Source: CAYJPV01 sp964396055
Lineage (GTDB): Bacteria > Acidobacteriota > Vicinamibacteria > Vicinamibacterales > JAKQTR01
Reading direction: 5' to 3'
Length of the DNA: 43,165 nucleotides
NCBI GenBank assembly: GCA_964396055.1
Contig: CAYNDV010000026.1
Span: forward strand, 1-43,165
The position numbers were made by a program, and so were the translations under genes. Of this stretch, positions 25,545-32,987 are shown in pieces. Under the pieces are notes generated by a model, which saw nothing but the letters and a program-made list of their open reading frames with translations, was not told the DNA's origin and searched no databases. Position 1 is the stretch's first letter. The number at the start of each line of letters is the position of its first letter.

Positions 25545-26621
25545 TCAGGAACCCGCCTGGCGCGGACCGAGGTAGACGGCCTCGGTGGCCGCCCACCCCA
25601 CCACGCCGCGCACGACCTTTGCCGCATACGTCAGATCCACGTACGGGCGTCCCTTGTACTGCACGGGGCGGCCCGCCCCATCGAGCCAGGCGTCGTCGAG
25701 TTCGTGGTAGTACGGGTTGATGGGCCAGCCCCCGGACGTGAACTGTTCACTGACGAGGAGGGCCGCGTAGCCGGCCCGGTAGAACCGGTACGGATCGCTG
25801 GCGTCCTCGCCACGCAGCTGCGTCGTCGTCAGTGTCGAGTAGTCCTTGAAGGCCGTCGCCATGCGCGACGAGAGCTGGGCCCCGGGTGTCCCGGACTTCG
25901 TGTCGCACCGGCTGATCGTGGCGCGGTTGGCCCCTGACGCGTTGAACGCGATCATGTCCAGGCCTGCCATGGCCTGAATCGGGTCACGCCGGGCCTTCGC
26001 CTGCGCGGCGTAGAACTGGCTCCCCTTGCCCCAGCCGTTCGTGCGCTCCTCTTCCTGATCGAACGCCACGAACACGATCGTCGACCGGAACCGATAACGC
26101 CCGAGGACGCGGGCCGCCTCGAGCAGCCCCGCCACACCGCTGGCATCGTCGTCGGCGCCGGGGTTCTCGACCGAATCGTAGTGGGCGCCGATGACGATGT
26201 GCTTGATCGGCGCCGGGCCGGCACCACGCAGCACCCCGACGATGTTGGCACCGGCGTAGCCGCCGGCGGTAAAACGCTGGTACGACACGTTGCCGGCTCC
26301 CAGGAGCCGCCCCAGCGCGTCGTAGATGGCCGTCCGGGCCGCCAAGAGGTCCGGCTGCGGAGACCGGTCGTCCCAGTAGCCGCGCCGGTCGCCCGCGTTG
26401 ACCGGCAACAACGCCAGGAAATCGCCGTAGGAATCGACGTCGGCGGTGGTATTGGCAGCCTGGACCTGGTTGACGATGGCCGTGATGGCGGGAACGGGCA
26501 GGGCCGCCAGCGACGGCCCAAGCACCCAGAGGGTGACGACCGTGCAGAAGATGCACAGCCGCCGGTACGGACTACACGAGCCTGGCACCCCGGGTCGAGC
26601 CGATCGTGGCGCAAGTGTCAT
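25545..26621 (-). CDS. Secreted M28 family zinc peptidase
   Basis: A 358-aa aminopeptidase-type zinc protease. The N-terminal hydrophobic stretch (CIFCTVVTLWVLGPSLAALP) is a signal or anchor. Di-zinc ligands follow the M28 pattern: H147 in GAHYDS, D158 in GADDDASG, the glutamate pair near 190-191 in DQEEE, an aspartate in GLDMIAFN, and the late histidine in YYHELDD. The ATG at 26621 is chosen because GGAGGAACC precedes it; an ATG 60 bases upstream lacks a ribosome site. It is transcribed in the same direction as the DPP-IV peptidase gene upstream, and both would digest external peptides. Confidence 0.87.
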   Translation of the reverse strand: MTLAPRSARPGVPGSCSPYRRLCIFCTVVTLWVLGPSLAALPVPAITAIVNQVQAANTTADVDSYGDFLALLPVNAGDRRGYWDDRSPQPDLLAARTAIYDALGRLLGAGNVSYQRFTAGGYAGANIVGVLRGAGPAPIKHIVIGAHYDSVENPGADDDASGVAGLLEAARVLGRYRFRSTIVFVAFDQEEERTNGWGKGSQFYAAQAKARRDPIQAMAGLDMIAFNASGANRATISRCDTKSGTPGAQLSSRMATAFKDYSTLTTTQLRGEDASDPYRFYRAGYAALLVSEQFTSGGWPINPYYHELDDAWLDGAGRPVQYKGRPYVDLTYAAKVVRGVVGWAATEAVYLGPRQAGS

Positions 26622-26704
26622 GGTTCCTCCACGCGGGCGGGGGCCGAGATGCCGTGCCTCCAAGAAACACGCCAACACCACCGGCGGCAGGCTCCGCCTG
26701 GCCG

Positions 26705-26726
26705 AAATAGGGGCCAGGCCCCATTT
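26705..26726 (-). terminator. Intrinsic-type terminator, GGGGCCAGGCCCC family, copy 1
   Basis: GGGGCCAGGCCCC (26710-26722) is a perfect dyad flanked by AAATA and ATTT, 22 nt after the DPP-IV stop codon. The same core occurs at 30929-30950 and 30982-31002, each time just after a stop codon. Confidence 0.6.
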
Positions 26727-26747
26727 CCCGGCGACGGCGGGCGTGCG

Positions 26748-29111
26748 CTAGCGGCGCGGCGGCGCGGCGGCCGCCGGCGACATCTCGTACTCCCGCGGGG
26801 GCTCGGCGCCCAGGAGGTGACGGACGAAGTAGTCCCACCGTCGCCGGACCATGTAGGGCTCGTTGCCGAATCCGTGGCCTCGGTTCGGGAAGAGGATGAG
26901 GTCGAAGTCCTTGTTCGCCTTGATCAGTTCGTTGACCACGAGCAGCGTGAGATACGGCGGCACGTTGCCGTCCATCGTCCCGTGCGCCAGCAGCAGCTTG
27001 CCCTTCAGGTTCTTCGCGTGGGTCTGGTTGGCCTGGTCGTCGTAGTTCGACGAGCCGTCGGGGTTCTTCACCAGCAGCCCCTGCCACTTCTCGCCCCAGT
27101 CGTCCTCGTAGCCCCGGTTGTCGTGATTGCCGGCCTGCGACACGCCGACCTTGAAGAAGTCGGGGTGGCGCAGCATCGCGCCGGCGGCCGCGAAACCGCC
27201 GCCCGAGTGCCCGTAGATGCCGGCGCGCTCGATGTCGATCCACGGGTGCTGTGCCGCCAGCTGCTTCATGGCGGCGATCTGGTCGGGCAGCGTGTTGTCG
27301 CCCATGTTGCCGTAGTAGGTCTCGTGGAACGACTTCGAGCGGTTGGGCGTGCCCATGCCGTCGATCTGGACCACGACGAAGCCGAGTTCCGCCAGCGCCT
27401 GGGTGTCGCCGTGCGCGGCCGCGAAGCTGCGGCCGCGGATGCTCCCCGATTGCGGCCCGGGATAGATGTTGTTGACGATGGGGTACTTGCGTGACGGGTC
27501 GAAGTGCGTCGGCCGGAACAGCAGGCCGTACACGTCCGTCACGCCGTCCCGCCCCTTCGCCGTGAACGGGATGGGGGGCTTCCAGCCCGCCGCGAGCAGC
27601 TTCGTGATGTCGGCCTTCTCCAGCGCGGCTACCTGCCGCCCGGCAGCATCGCGCAGCACCGACACGGACGGGACGTCGACCTTCGAGAACGTGTCCACGA
27701 AAACCCTGCCCGACGGCGCCAGCGACACGTCGTGGTCGGCGTCCTCGGGCGTGAGCAGCGCGAGCCCCCGGCCGTCGAAGCCCACCCGGTAGAGGTGGCG
27801 GAAGTACGGGTCCCTCCCCCGCTCGCGGCCCATGCCGATGAAGTCGATCGTCCGAGCCTTCTCGTCGACGCGCAGCACCGACGAGACGTTGCCGTCGCCG
27901 GTGGTAATGGCGTTCTTCACGGCGCCCGACTTCAGGTCGTAGAGGTAGAGGTGCATCCAGTTGTCGCGCTGTGAGCACCAGATGACTTCGTTCGACGCGG
28001 GCAGGTACCGCCAGTTGTTGCCCGACTCGAAGAAGGTCTTTACCGTCTCGTCGATGACGTCGCGGACTTCACCGGTGACCGCATCGGCTACGCGGAGCGT
28101 CGCGCGCTTGTGGTCTCGCGACGACGAGATGAAGGCCAGCGTGGCGCCGTCCGGGCTCCACTGCGCGTCGGCGAGTTCGCCCGAGCGGAACTTGATGTCG
28201 TCGGTCACCGTCGACCGGTGCTGGTCGGGCGGCATCCTCAGCCGCACCACCTTCGGGCCGTCGAGGTGGATGATGACCCGCTGGATGGTGGTCACCACCT
28301 CGTCGCCGGGCAGGGGGTACTTCCAGGCCTGGAGCGTCGGGTGCCCCACCTTCGTCTCGACGAGGTACATCTCGCCGACGCCGCGCTGATCCTGCTGGAA
28401 CGTGGCAATCCGCTTCGAATCCGGCGACCACAGCACCACCGGGCGATCGCTGCGCGTCCAGCCGGCGTTGTCGGTGGCGTAGCCGAAGTCTTTGATGCCG
28501 TCGGTCGTCAGCTGGGTTTCCCTGCCTGACGTCACCTCCCGGACAAACAGGTTGTCCTGGCGAATGAACACGGCCAGCGTGCCGTCGGGCGACAGCACCT
28601 CGGGGCGGGCCTCCGTGCCGCGGAGACCCGCGCCAGCCGGGGCATCGCCCTCAGAAGTGCACGCCGCGCCCGCGACATCACACGACCAGCGCTTCGTTCC
28701 GGCCACGAAGCGGATGGACCGGCCGTCCGGCGCGTAGGTGAACGTCGTGAACGGCAGCGCGAACCCGGCCGCCTTCGGCCCGCCGGCGGCCGCCAAGGCG
28801 GCCGCCACCCTGGCGTGATCGAACGCCGGCGACTTTGTGCCCTTTGCCGGCTCGACGATGACGAACTCCGCGCCTTCCGCGATCGTGTTGCGGTACCAGA
28901 AGCGGTCGCCGTCGATCCAGGTCGGACGCACGCCAGCCCTGAGAACCAGCGGCGTCGTGTTGTAGCTCATGAACCGCTCGGCCCGCTGGTAGTCAGCCGT
29001 CGTCAGCGCGCGCGGCGCCGCCGGCGTCTGGCTGTGAACAGGGACGGCGGCCGTGAGCAGAACGAGGGCGATCAGGCAGGCGAACGAGCGGCAGGTCAGG
29101 CGCACGGGCAT
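26748..29111 (-). CDS. Secreted dipeptidyl peptidase IV (S9B) family serine peptidase
   Basis: A 787-aa prolyl dipeptidase-type protein. It has a signal peptide (ACLIALVLLTAAVPVHSQT), an N-terminal beta-propeller (about 40-530, with WSPDSKRIATFQQDQRGVGEMY) and a C-terminal alpha/beta-hydrolase. The catalytic triad is visible: Ser in GHSGGG, Asp in HGTMDGNVPP and His in NRGHGFG. GGAGG five bases before the ATG at 29111 sets the start; the longer frame from 29162 has no such site. It releases X-Pro or X-Ala dipeptides from peptides outside the cytoplasm. A terminator-like dyad follows the stop. Confidence 0.9.
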   Translation of the reverse strand: MPVRLTCRSFACLIALVLLTAAVPVHSQTPAAPRALTTADYQRAERFMSYNTTPLVLRAGVRPTWIDGDRFWYRNTIAEGAEFVIVEPAKGTKSPAFDHARVAAALAAAGGPKAAGFALPFTTFTYAPDGRSIRFVAGTKRWSCDVAGAACTSEGDAPAGAGLRGTEARPEVLSPDGTLAVFIRQDNLFVREVTSGRETQLTTDGIKDFGYATDNAGWTRSDRPVVLWSPDSKRIATFQQDQRGVGEMYLVETKVGHPTLQAWKYPLPGDEVVTTIQRVIIHLDGPKVVRLRMPPDQHRSTVTDDIKFRSGELADAQWSPDGATLAFISSSRDHKRATLRVADAVTGEVRDVIDETVKTFFESGNNWRYLPASNEVIWCSQRDNWMHLYLYDLKSGAVKNAITTGDGNVSSVLRVDEKARTIDFIGMGRERGRDPYFRHLYRVGFDGRGLALLTPEDADHDVSLAPSGRVFVDTFSKVDVPSVSVLRDAAGRQVAALEKADITKLLAAGWKPPIPFTAKGRDGVTDVYGLLFRPTHFDPSRKYPIVNNIYPGPQSGSIRGRSFAAAHGDTQALAELGFVVVQIDGMGTPNRSKSFHETYYGNMGDNTLPDQIAAMKQLAAQHPWIDIERAGIYGHSGGGFAAAGAMLRHPDFFKVGVSQAGNHDNRGYEDDWGEKWQGLLVKNPDGSSNYDDQANQTHAKNLKGKLLLAHGTMDGNVPPYLTLLVVNELIKANKDFDLILFPNRGHGFGNEPYMVRRRWDYFVRHLLGAEPPREYEMSPAAAAPPRR

Positions 29112-29188
29112 ACGAACCTCCGGGGCCGGGCCGGGACGGCCGGGCCAACAGGAGTATGCCAAAGAAGGCGCCCCGCGGCCAGACGCAC

Positions 29189-29221
29189 GCGGGTGCCGTG
29201 CGCAATTCGGGGTGCACCCGC
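29189..29221 (-). terminator. Hairpin after rpoZ
   Basis: GCGGGTGC (29189-29196) and GCACCCGC (29214-29221) form an 8-bp stem with a 17-nt loop, 11 nt after the rpoZ stop. There is no clear U-tract, so the call is weak. Confidence 0.3.
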
Positions 29222-29232
29222 ACCCGGCGGGG

Positions 29233-29424
29233 TCACTCCTCCGGCATTGGCGGCGGCTCGACCGTACGGGCCACCTTGCCGGCGGCCACTTCCATCTGGG
29301 CCGTGGTGATGTGCCTGCCCGTCACCTCGACGCGCGGCGTGCAGCCTTTCACCAGCTGCGCCACGCGCTGGGCCGAGACGACGATGAACTCGAAGGGATT
29401 GCTGCCGTCCGGACGGTTGACCAC
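29233..29424 (-). CDS. rpoZ: RNA polymerase omega subunit (short form)
   Basis: A 63-aa protein matching the omega core: NRPDGSNPFEFIVVSAQRVAQL, in which an acidic or Gly/Asn-rich lead precedes FEFIVVSAQR, followed by KGCTPRV and AQMEVAAGKV. Omega assists assembly of the beta-prime subunit. The only start that fits the family is GTG at 29424, with AGGT six bases upstream; there is no ATG. In many bacteria rpoZ follows gmk, but here it stands alone between a MATE gene and a DPP-IV gene. A TATACT box on the minus strand (29525-29520) is a possible -10. It could also be a paralogue of a second rpoZ elsewhere. Confidence 0.72.
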   Translation of the reverse strand: MVNRPDGSNPFEFIVVSAQRVAQLVKGCTPRVEVTGRHITTAQMEVAAGKVARTVEPPPMPEE

Positions 29425-29529
29425 GACGACCTGCTTTCTGGAAACCGGGTTGACGAGCTGAGACGTGCTCCCCGGCTCTTGCGGAAGTCGTGGCAGGCTC
29501 AGAACTGACTGACGTTCTCAGTATACACG

Positions 29530-29592
29530 CCCCGTGTCCCGTGCCCCGTGTCCCTTGTCCCTTGCCCCTTGTCCCATGTCCCACGTCCCATG
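29530..29592. repeat. Heptanucleotide tandem repeat, nine units, in the rpoZ/MATE divergent spacer
   Basis: Nine consecutive 7-bp units of the form YCCCNTG (CCCCGTG, TCCCGTG, CCCCGTG, TCCCTTG, TCCCTTG, CCCCTTG, TCCCATG, TCCCACG, TCCCATG) run to 3 bp before the MATE start codon. They occupy the place of its ribosome-binding site. Related 7-bp units occur at 42758-42785. Confidence 0.85.
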
Positions 29593-29594
29593 TC

Positions 29595-30929
29595 ATGATG
29601 CAGAGGATGTTCGCCGGTGTCCGCCGCGAGTTCCGTCCGATGATCGGCCTCGCCCTGCCCGTCATCCTGGCCGAGATCGGCTGGACGACGATGGGGCTGG
29701 TCGATACGTTGATGGTGGGCCCGCTCGGGCCCGAGGCCATCGGCGCCGTCGGGCTTGGCAGCATCCTGATGCTGTCGATTGGCGTGTTCGGCGCCGGCCT
29801 GCTGCTGGGCCTCGATACCCTGGTGTCGCAGTCGTTCGGCGCGGGTCGCATCGATCGCTGCCATCACTGGCTCGTGCAGGGCGTCTATCTCGGCCTGCTG
29901 GTCACCGTGCCGCAGCTGGCGATCGCCTACGGACTGACGGCCACCCTGGGCTGGTGGGGACTGGACGCCGGTGTGGAGGCCATTGCCCGTCCGTACCTGC
30001 AGATCGTCGCGCTGAGCCTGCCGGCGCTCATGCTGTACACGGCGTTCCGTCGGTACCTGCAGGCCATGAACAGCGTGCGCCCGATTACCGTGGCCCTGGT
30101 GTCGGCGAATCTCGTGAACGCGGCGGTCAACTGGATGCTGATCTACGGCACGCTCGGGATGCCTGCCCTCGGTGCCTCGGGCGCGGCGTGGGCGACCGTA
30201 TTGTCCCGGGTCTACATGGCCGCCGTGCTGCTGCTGGCGATCCGCCTGCGTGACCGCCGTCACCAGACCAACCTGGCGGATGTGCGGTGGGCCGTCGACT
30301 GGCCCAGCCAGCGGCGCCTGTTCGCCCTCGGCCTGCCGGCGTCGATGCAGATCACGATGGAAGTCGGGGTCTTCGCCGTGGCCACCGCGCTGGCGGGCCG
30401 CCTGTCGGCCGCGGCGCTGGCGGCGCACCAGATCGCGCTCAACATCTGGTCGGTGGTCTTCATGGTCCCGCTGGGCCTGAACGCGGCCGGGGCGGTGCGG
30501 GTGGGCCAGGCCGTGGGGCGGAAGGACGCCGACGGGATGCGGCGCGCGGGGTGGACGGCCCTGGCCATCGGCGGCGCCAGCACGGCGTCGGCGGCCGTCG
30601 TATTCCTGCTGGCGGGACGCTGGCTGATCGGTCTCTTCTCGCGCGACGCCAGCGTGCTGGCCATCGGGCCGTCCCTGCTGGCCATCGCCGGCGTGTGCCT
30701 CGTGTTCGACGGCACCCAGGGAATCGCCACGGGGATCATGCGCGGCCTGGGCGAGACCCGCCTCCCGATGTACGCCAACCTGGTCGGGCACTGGGCCATC
30801 GGTCTGCCGCTCGCCTACGTGGCGTGCTTCTGGTGGGGCTGGGGCGTGCAGGGCCTCTGGGTGGGCCTGGGCTTCGGTCTGATGCTCGTCGGCAGCTTCC
30901 TGCTCTGGGTCTGGGCGAAGAGGACCTGA
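29595..30929 (+). CDS. MATE family multidrug/metabolite exporter
   Basis: A 444-aa inner-membrane protein with twelve predicted helices in two halves. MATE signatures include PVILAEIGWTTMGLVDTLMVG, LGSILMLSIGVFGAGLLLG and AAHQIALNIWSVVFMVPLG. It would export cationic drugs or secondary metabolites using an Na+ or H+ gradient. I choose the ATG pair at 29595. An ATG at 29490 is in frame, but its extra residues are translated from the heptamer repeat (Pro/Cys-rich) and look non-functional. No normal ribosome site precedes the start. Two dyads of the GGGGCCAGGCCCC family lie after the stop. Confidence 0.88.
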   Translation: MMQRMFAGVRREFRPMIGLALPVILAEIGWTTMGLVDTLMVGPLGPEAIGAVGLGSILMLSIGVFGAGLLLGLDTLVSQSFGAGRIDRCHHWLVQGVYLGLLVTVPQLAIAYGLTATLGWWGLDAGVEAIARPYLQIVALSLPALMLYTAFRRYLQAMNSVRPITVALVSANLVNAAVNWMLIYGTLGMPALGASGAAWATVLSRVYMAAVLLLAIRLRDRRHQTNLADVRWAVDWPSQRRLFALGLPASMQITMEVGVFAVATALAGRLSAAALAAHQIALNIWSVVFMVPLGLNAAGAVRVGQAVGRKDADGMRRAGWTALAIGGASTASAAVVFLLAGRWLIGLFSRDASVLAIGPSLLAIAGVCLVFDGTQGIATGIMRGLGETRLPMYANLVGHWAIGLPLAYVACFWWGWGVQGLWVGLGFGLMLVGSFLLWVWAKRT

Positions 30930-30950
30930 AAAAGGGGCCAGGCCCCTTTT
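30929..30950 (+). terminator. Intrinsic terminator of the MATE gene, copy 2 of the family
   Basis: GGGGCCAGGCCCC with five As before and TTTT after, starting at the stop codon's final base. The stem and T-run have the form of a classic intrinsic terminator. Confidence 0.7.
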
Positions 30951-30981
30951 GCGAATGACCTAAATTCTTAGGGCGTACGAC

Positions 30982-31002
30982 AAAGGGGCCTGGCCCCTTT
31001 TT
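30982..31002 (-). terminator. Intrinsic terminator of the sulfur operon, copy 3 of the family
   Basis: GGGGCCTGGCCCC flanked by AAA and TTTTT, the mirror copy of the previous element. On the minus strand it directly follows the rhodanese-like stop. With the facing copy it insulates two convergent operons. Confidence 0.7.
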
Positions 31003-31676
31003 CAGCAGCCTTCTTTCTTCTTCCGGGGCGCGGGGCGCGGGGCGGCCTTCGGCGCGGCCGGCGGCGCCACCGACGGAGCCGCCACGGCGGCGGCTTCGCC
31101 CGTCCGGCTGAAGCCGGACGCCACCGCACCCGCCGCCGCGCGGGGCTGGCCGCCGAAGTAGGCGGCGATCGCCGTCAGTTTGTCGTTCTCAGCCTTCTGC
31201 TCGGGCGTGGGATTCTCGGCCAGAACCGGCGACACCACCTGATCCCGCCAGCCAGCGATGCCGCCGGTCAGCAGATACGTGCTGCGATAGCCGTTCGCCC
31301 GCAGCAGGAGCCACGCCTGCGCCGACTGCACGCCATCCTCGCCGACGATGAGCAGTTTCTCGTTGCGCGCCAGACCGGCCTCCAGCAGTCCCGCCACCGG
31401 GATGTTCTCGGAGGTCGGGATCGCGGACGCGGCGAACGTCTCGGCCGGGCGGATGTCGATCAACCGGTAGTCGGCACGACCTCCCAGGATCCAGGCGGCC
31501 AGATCCCGGGGTTCGACCTGATCGGCGCCGGTCGCCATGTCCGCCGTCAGTGCCCGCGTATCCAGCGTCACCGTCGTGCCGCGGTACGGCGCAGCGAACA
31601 CCGCCACGGCGCCGAGCAGCAGCGCCACACCGGCGAGTCGCTGATTGAGGGTGAGCCGAGAGAATCCCGTCGCCAT
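31002..31676 (-). CDS. Membrane-anchored rhodanese-like protein lacking the active-site cysteine
   Basis: A 224-aa protein with an N-terminal hydrophobic segment (LAGVALLLGAVAVFAAPYRG), a rhodanese-fold domain (about 52-150) and a low-complexity Ala/Pro/Lys tail ending KKKEGC. The rhodanese fold is recognised by VEPRDLAAWILGG, YRLIDIRPAETFAASAIPTSENI and LLTGGIAGWRDQV. In the active loop, where CxxG(V)RSA is expected, the sequence is VGEDGVQSA: the sulfur-accepting Cys is Gly and the Arg is Gln. It is thus probably a binding or structural subunit rather than a sulfurtransferase. It starts 3 nt after the YeeE/YedE stop, at the end of the sulfur operon. A REP-like palindrome is inserted in frame in the tail (residues ASGFSRTG). 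Confidence 0.8.
   Translation of the reverse strand: MATGFSRLTLNQRLAGVALLLGAVAVFAAPYRGTTVTLDTRALTADMATGADQVEPRDLAAWILGGRADYRLIDIRPAETFAASAIPTSENIPVAGLLEAGLARNEKLLIVGEDGVQSAQAWLLLRANGYRSTYLLTGGIAGWRDQVVSPVLAENPTPEQKAENDKLTAIAAYFGGQPRAAAGAVASGFSRTGEAAAVAAPSVAPPAAPKAAPRPAPRKKKEGC
31102..31119. repeat. REP-like palindrome, copy 2, inside the rhodanese-like gene
   Basis: GTCCGGCTGAAGCCGGAC within coding sequence; on the coding strand it contributes SGFSRT to the disordered tail. It is identical to copies at 25485 and 32887, including the following GCCAC. Confidence 0.75.
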
Positions 31677-31679
31677 GCC

Positions 31680-32282
31680 CTACTCCTCCGCCTTCACGGC
31701 GAACTTCTGCTCCAGCAGGCTGGCGCCGTAGAACGCCCCCACCGCCATCAGGACCACCGCGAACACCACGACGCCGTACGGCAACCCGAACGCCTGCGGC
31801 AGCGTCAGCGCCTCGCCGGATCCCGACTGGTAGAACCCCTTCACGTACGGGTACATCTCGGCAAAGGCGAACGTGCCGGCAAACATCCCGCCGAGGAATA
31901 CCAGCGCGTCGATCTTGCCCGTCGCCGTGGCGGCCACCGAGGTGCCCGGGCAATACCCGCCGACGATGAAGCCGACGCCCAGCAGCAGGCCGCCGACGAT
32001 CTGCGGCCCGACGTGCGTGGGCACGAGGTACACCAGCGAGAGATCCAGGACGCCCGACCAGCCGAGGTAGGTCAAACCGAGCATCGCCGTCACGATCGCC
32101 GTGAACATGACCTTCAGCACGGCCATGTCGGTGAAGTAGAACTGCGACACGAGCTTCTTCGCGCTGCCGAACCCGGCGCGCTCGAGGGCGAAGCCGAACG
32201 CGATGCCGATGACGAACGCGATGACCAGGCTCGTCTCGTCGCCGAACATGCCGAACTTGAGGAAGGGTGCGTTCATCGCCAT
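31680..32282 (-). CDS. YeeE/YedE family sulfur permease, second half-size subunit
   Basis: A 200-aa membrane protein of the YeeE/YedE (DUF395) family. Family members import thiosulfate or other small sulfur compounds through a channel lined with conserved cysteines; here C111 lies in VGGYCPGTS. The helix starting FALERAGFGSAKKLVSQFYF is also diagnostic. The ATG at 32282 (MAMNAPFLK) follows CAGGTGG and overlaps the end of the first half-gene by 10 nt. E. coli TsuA is one long chain; here two half-size genes probably form a heterodimer. A rhodanese-like gene follows after 3 nt. Confidence 0.87.
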   Translation of the reverse strand: MAMNAPFLKFGMFGDETSLVIAFVIGIAFGFALERAGFGSAKKLVSQFYFTDMAVLKVMFTAIVTAMLGLTYLGWSGVLDLSLVYLVPTHVGPQIVGGLLLGVGFIVGGYCPGTSVAATATGKIDALVFLGGMFAGTFAFAEMYPYVKGFYQSGSGEALTLPQAFGLPYGVVVFAVVLMAVGAFYGASLLEQKFAVKAEE

Positions 32283-32827
32283 TGCCACCTGAGGAAGTAC
32301 GCCAGGGCGTACGCGCCACCGAAGATCGCCATCATCGTCACCCACGCGCCCGCGTTGAGCAGGGCACCGCCCGTGAGGGCCTGGCCGCTCATGCACCCGC
32401 GCGCGAAGGCGGCGCCGACGGCGATGAACATCCCGCCCGCAAACGCCGTCGCGAGGCGCGCGGCCGTCGAAACGCGCGGCCCCTTGTCGGCGGCGAACCG
32501 CACGCGGCCGGCCAGCAGCCCGGAGAAGAGCGCGCCCAGAAACACGCCCGCCACCTCGAAGACCAGCCACGCCTTCAGCGCGCTGGATCCGTCGTCAGTG
32601 AGGTAGCCGGCAATGTACTCGTTGGCGCGGGCGTGATCCGGCGCCACCGCGTTGGTGACCCAGGCCAGCATCGAGCCGAAGGCGCCCGATGCGCCCAGCC
32701 CGCGGCCCACGAAGACGAAGGCCGCCAGCAGGACCAGGCCGAGCCCGATGCCCGCGAGGTACGGATTGGCGTAGCCGTCCGCGGGCTTGAAGTGCCCCGT
32801 GTGTGTGTGTTCGACCGTGTCTGCCAT
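32273..32827 (-). CDS. YeeE/YedE family sulfur permease, first half-size subunit
   Basis: A 184-aa membrane protein forming the other half of the permease. It has the family motif AFARGCMSGQALTGGALLNAG with the conserved cysteine C145, preceded by three to four hydrophobic helices. The start is the ATG at 32827, with GGAAGGA about ten bases upstream; a longer frame to 32929 would be translated from repeat sequence. It follows the NrfD/PsrC-like gene after a 160-bp spacer that holds three palindromes and a REP element. It overlaps the second half-gene by 10 nt. Confidence 0.86.
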   Translation of the reverse strand: MADTVEHTHTGHFKPADGYANPYLAGIGLGLVLLAAFVFVGRGLGASGAFGSMLAWVTNAVAPDHARANEYIAGYLTDDGSSALKAWLVFEVAGVFLGALFSGLLAGRVRFAADKGPRVSTAARLATAFAGGMFIAVGAAFARGCMSGQALTGGALLNAGAWVTMMAIFGGAYALAYFLRWQWR

Positions 32828-32855
32828 AGACGAAGATCCTTCCGCTATCCCACAA

Positions 32856-32975
32856 TCAATCCCGGATTCAGTTTCGGCGCCTTCACGTCCGGCTGAAGCC
32901 GGACGCCACGACGCACGTCCCCACATCAATCCCGGATTGATTTCGAGGGGCTCTGCGATGTCAATCCGGGATTGA
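32856..32975. promoter_or_regulatory. Three copies of the palindrome TCAATCCSGGATTGA
   Basis: Copies lie at 32856-32870 (TCAATCCCGGATTCA), 32926-32940 (TCAATCCCGGATTGA) and 32961-32975 (TCAATCCGGGATTGA). Their starts are 70 and 35 bp apart, that is, multiples of 35. They fill the spacer between the PsrC-like gene and the YeeE/YedE genes, so they may be operators for the permease genes or a local repeat family. Confidence 0.6.
32887..32904. repeat. REP-like palindrome, copy 3
   Basis: GTCCGGCTGAAGCCGGAC between the first two TCAATCC palindromes. It is identical to the copies at 25485 and 31102. Confidence 0.75.
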
Positions 32976-32987
32976 TTCTCCTGCGCC

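Noticed and set aside
32856..32975. CRISPR array
   Set aside because: Only three 15-bp palindromes, unequal spacing (70 and 35 bp), a REP element in one interval, and no cas gene nearby.
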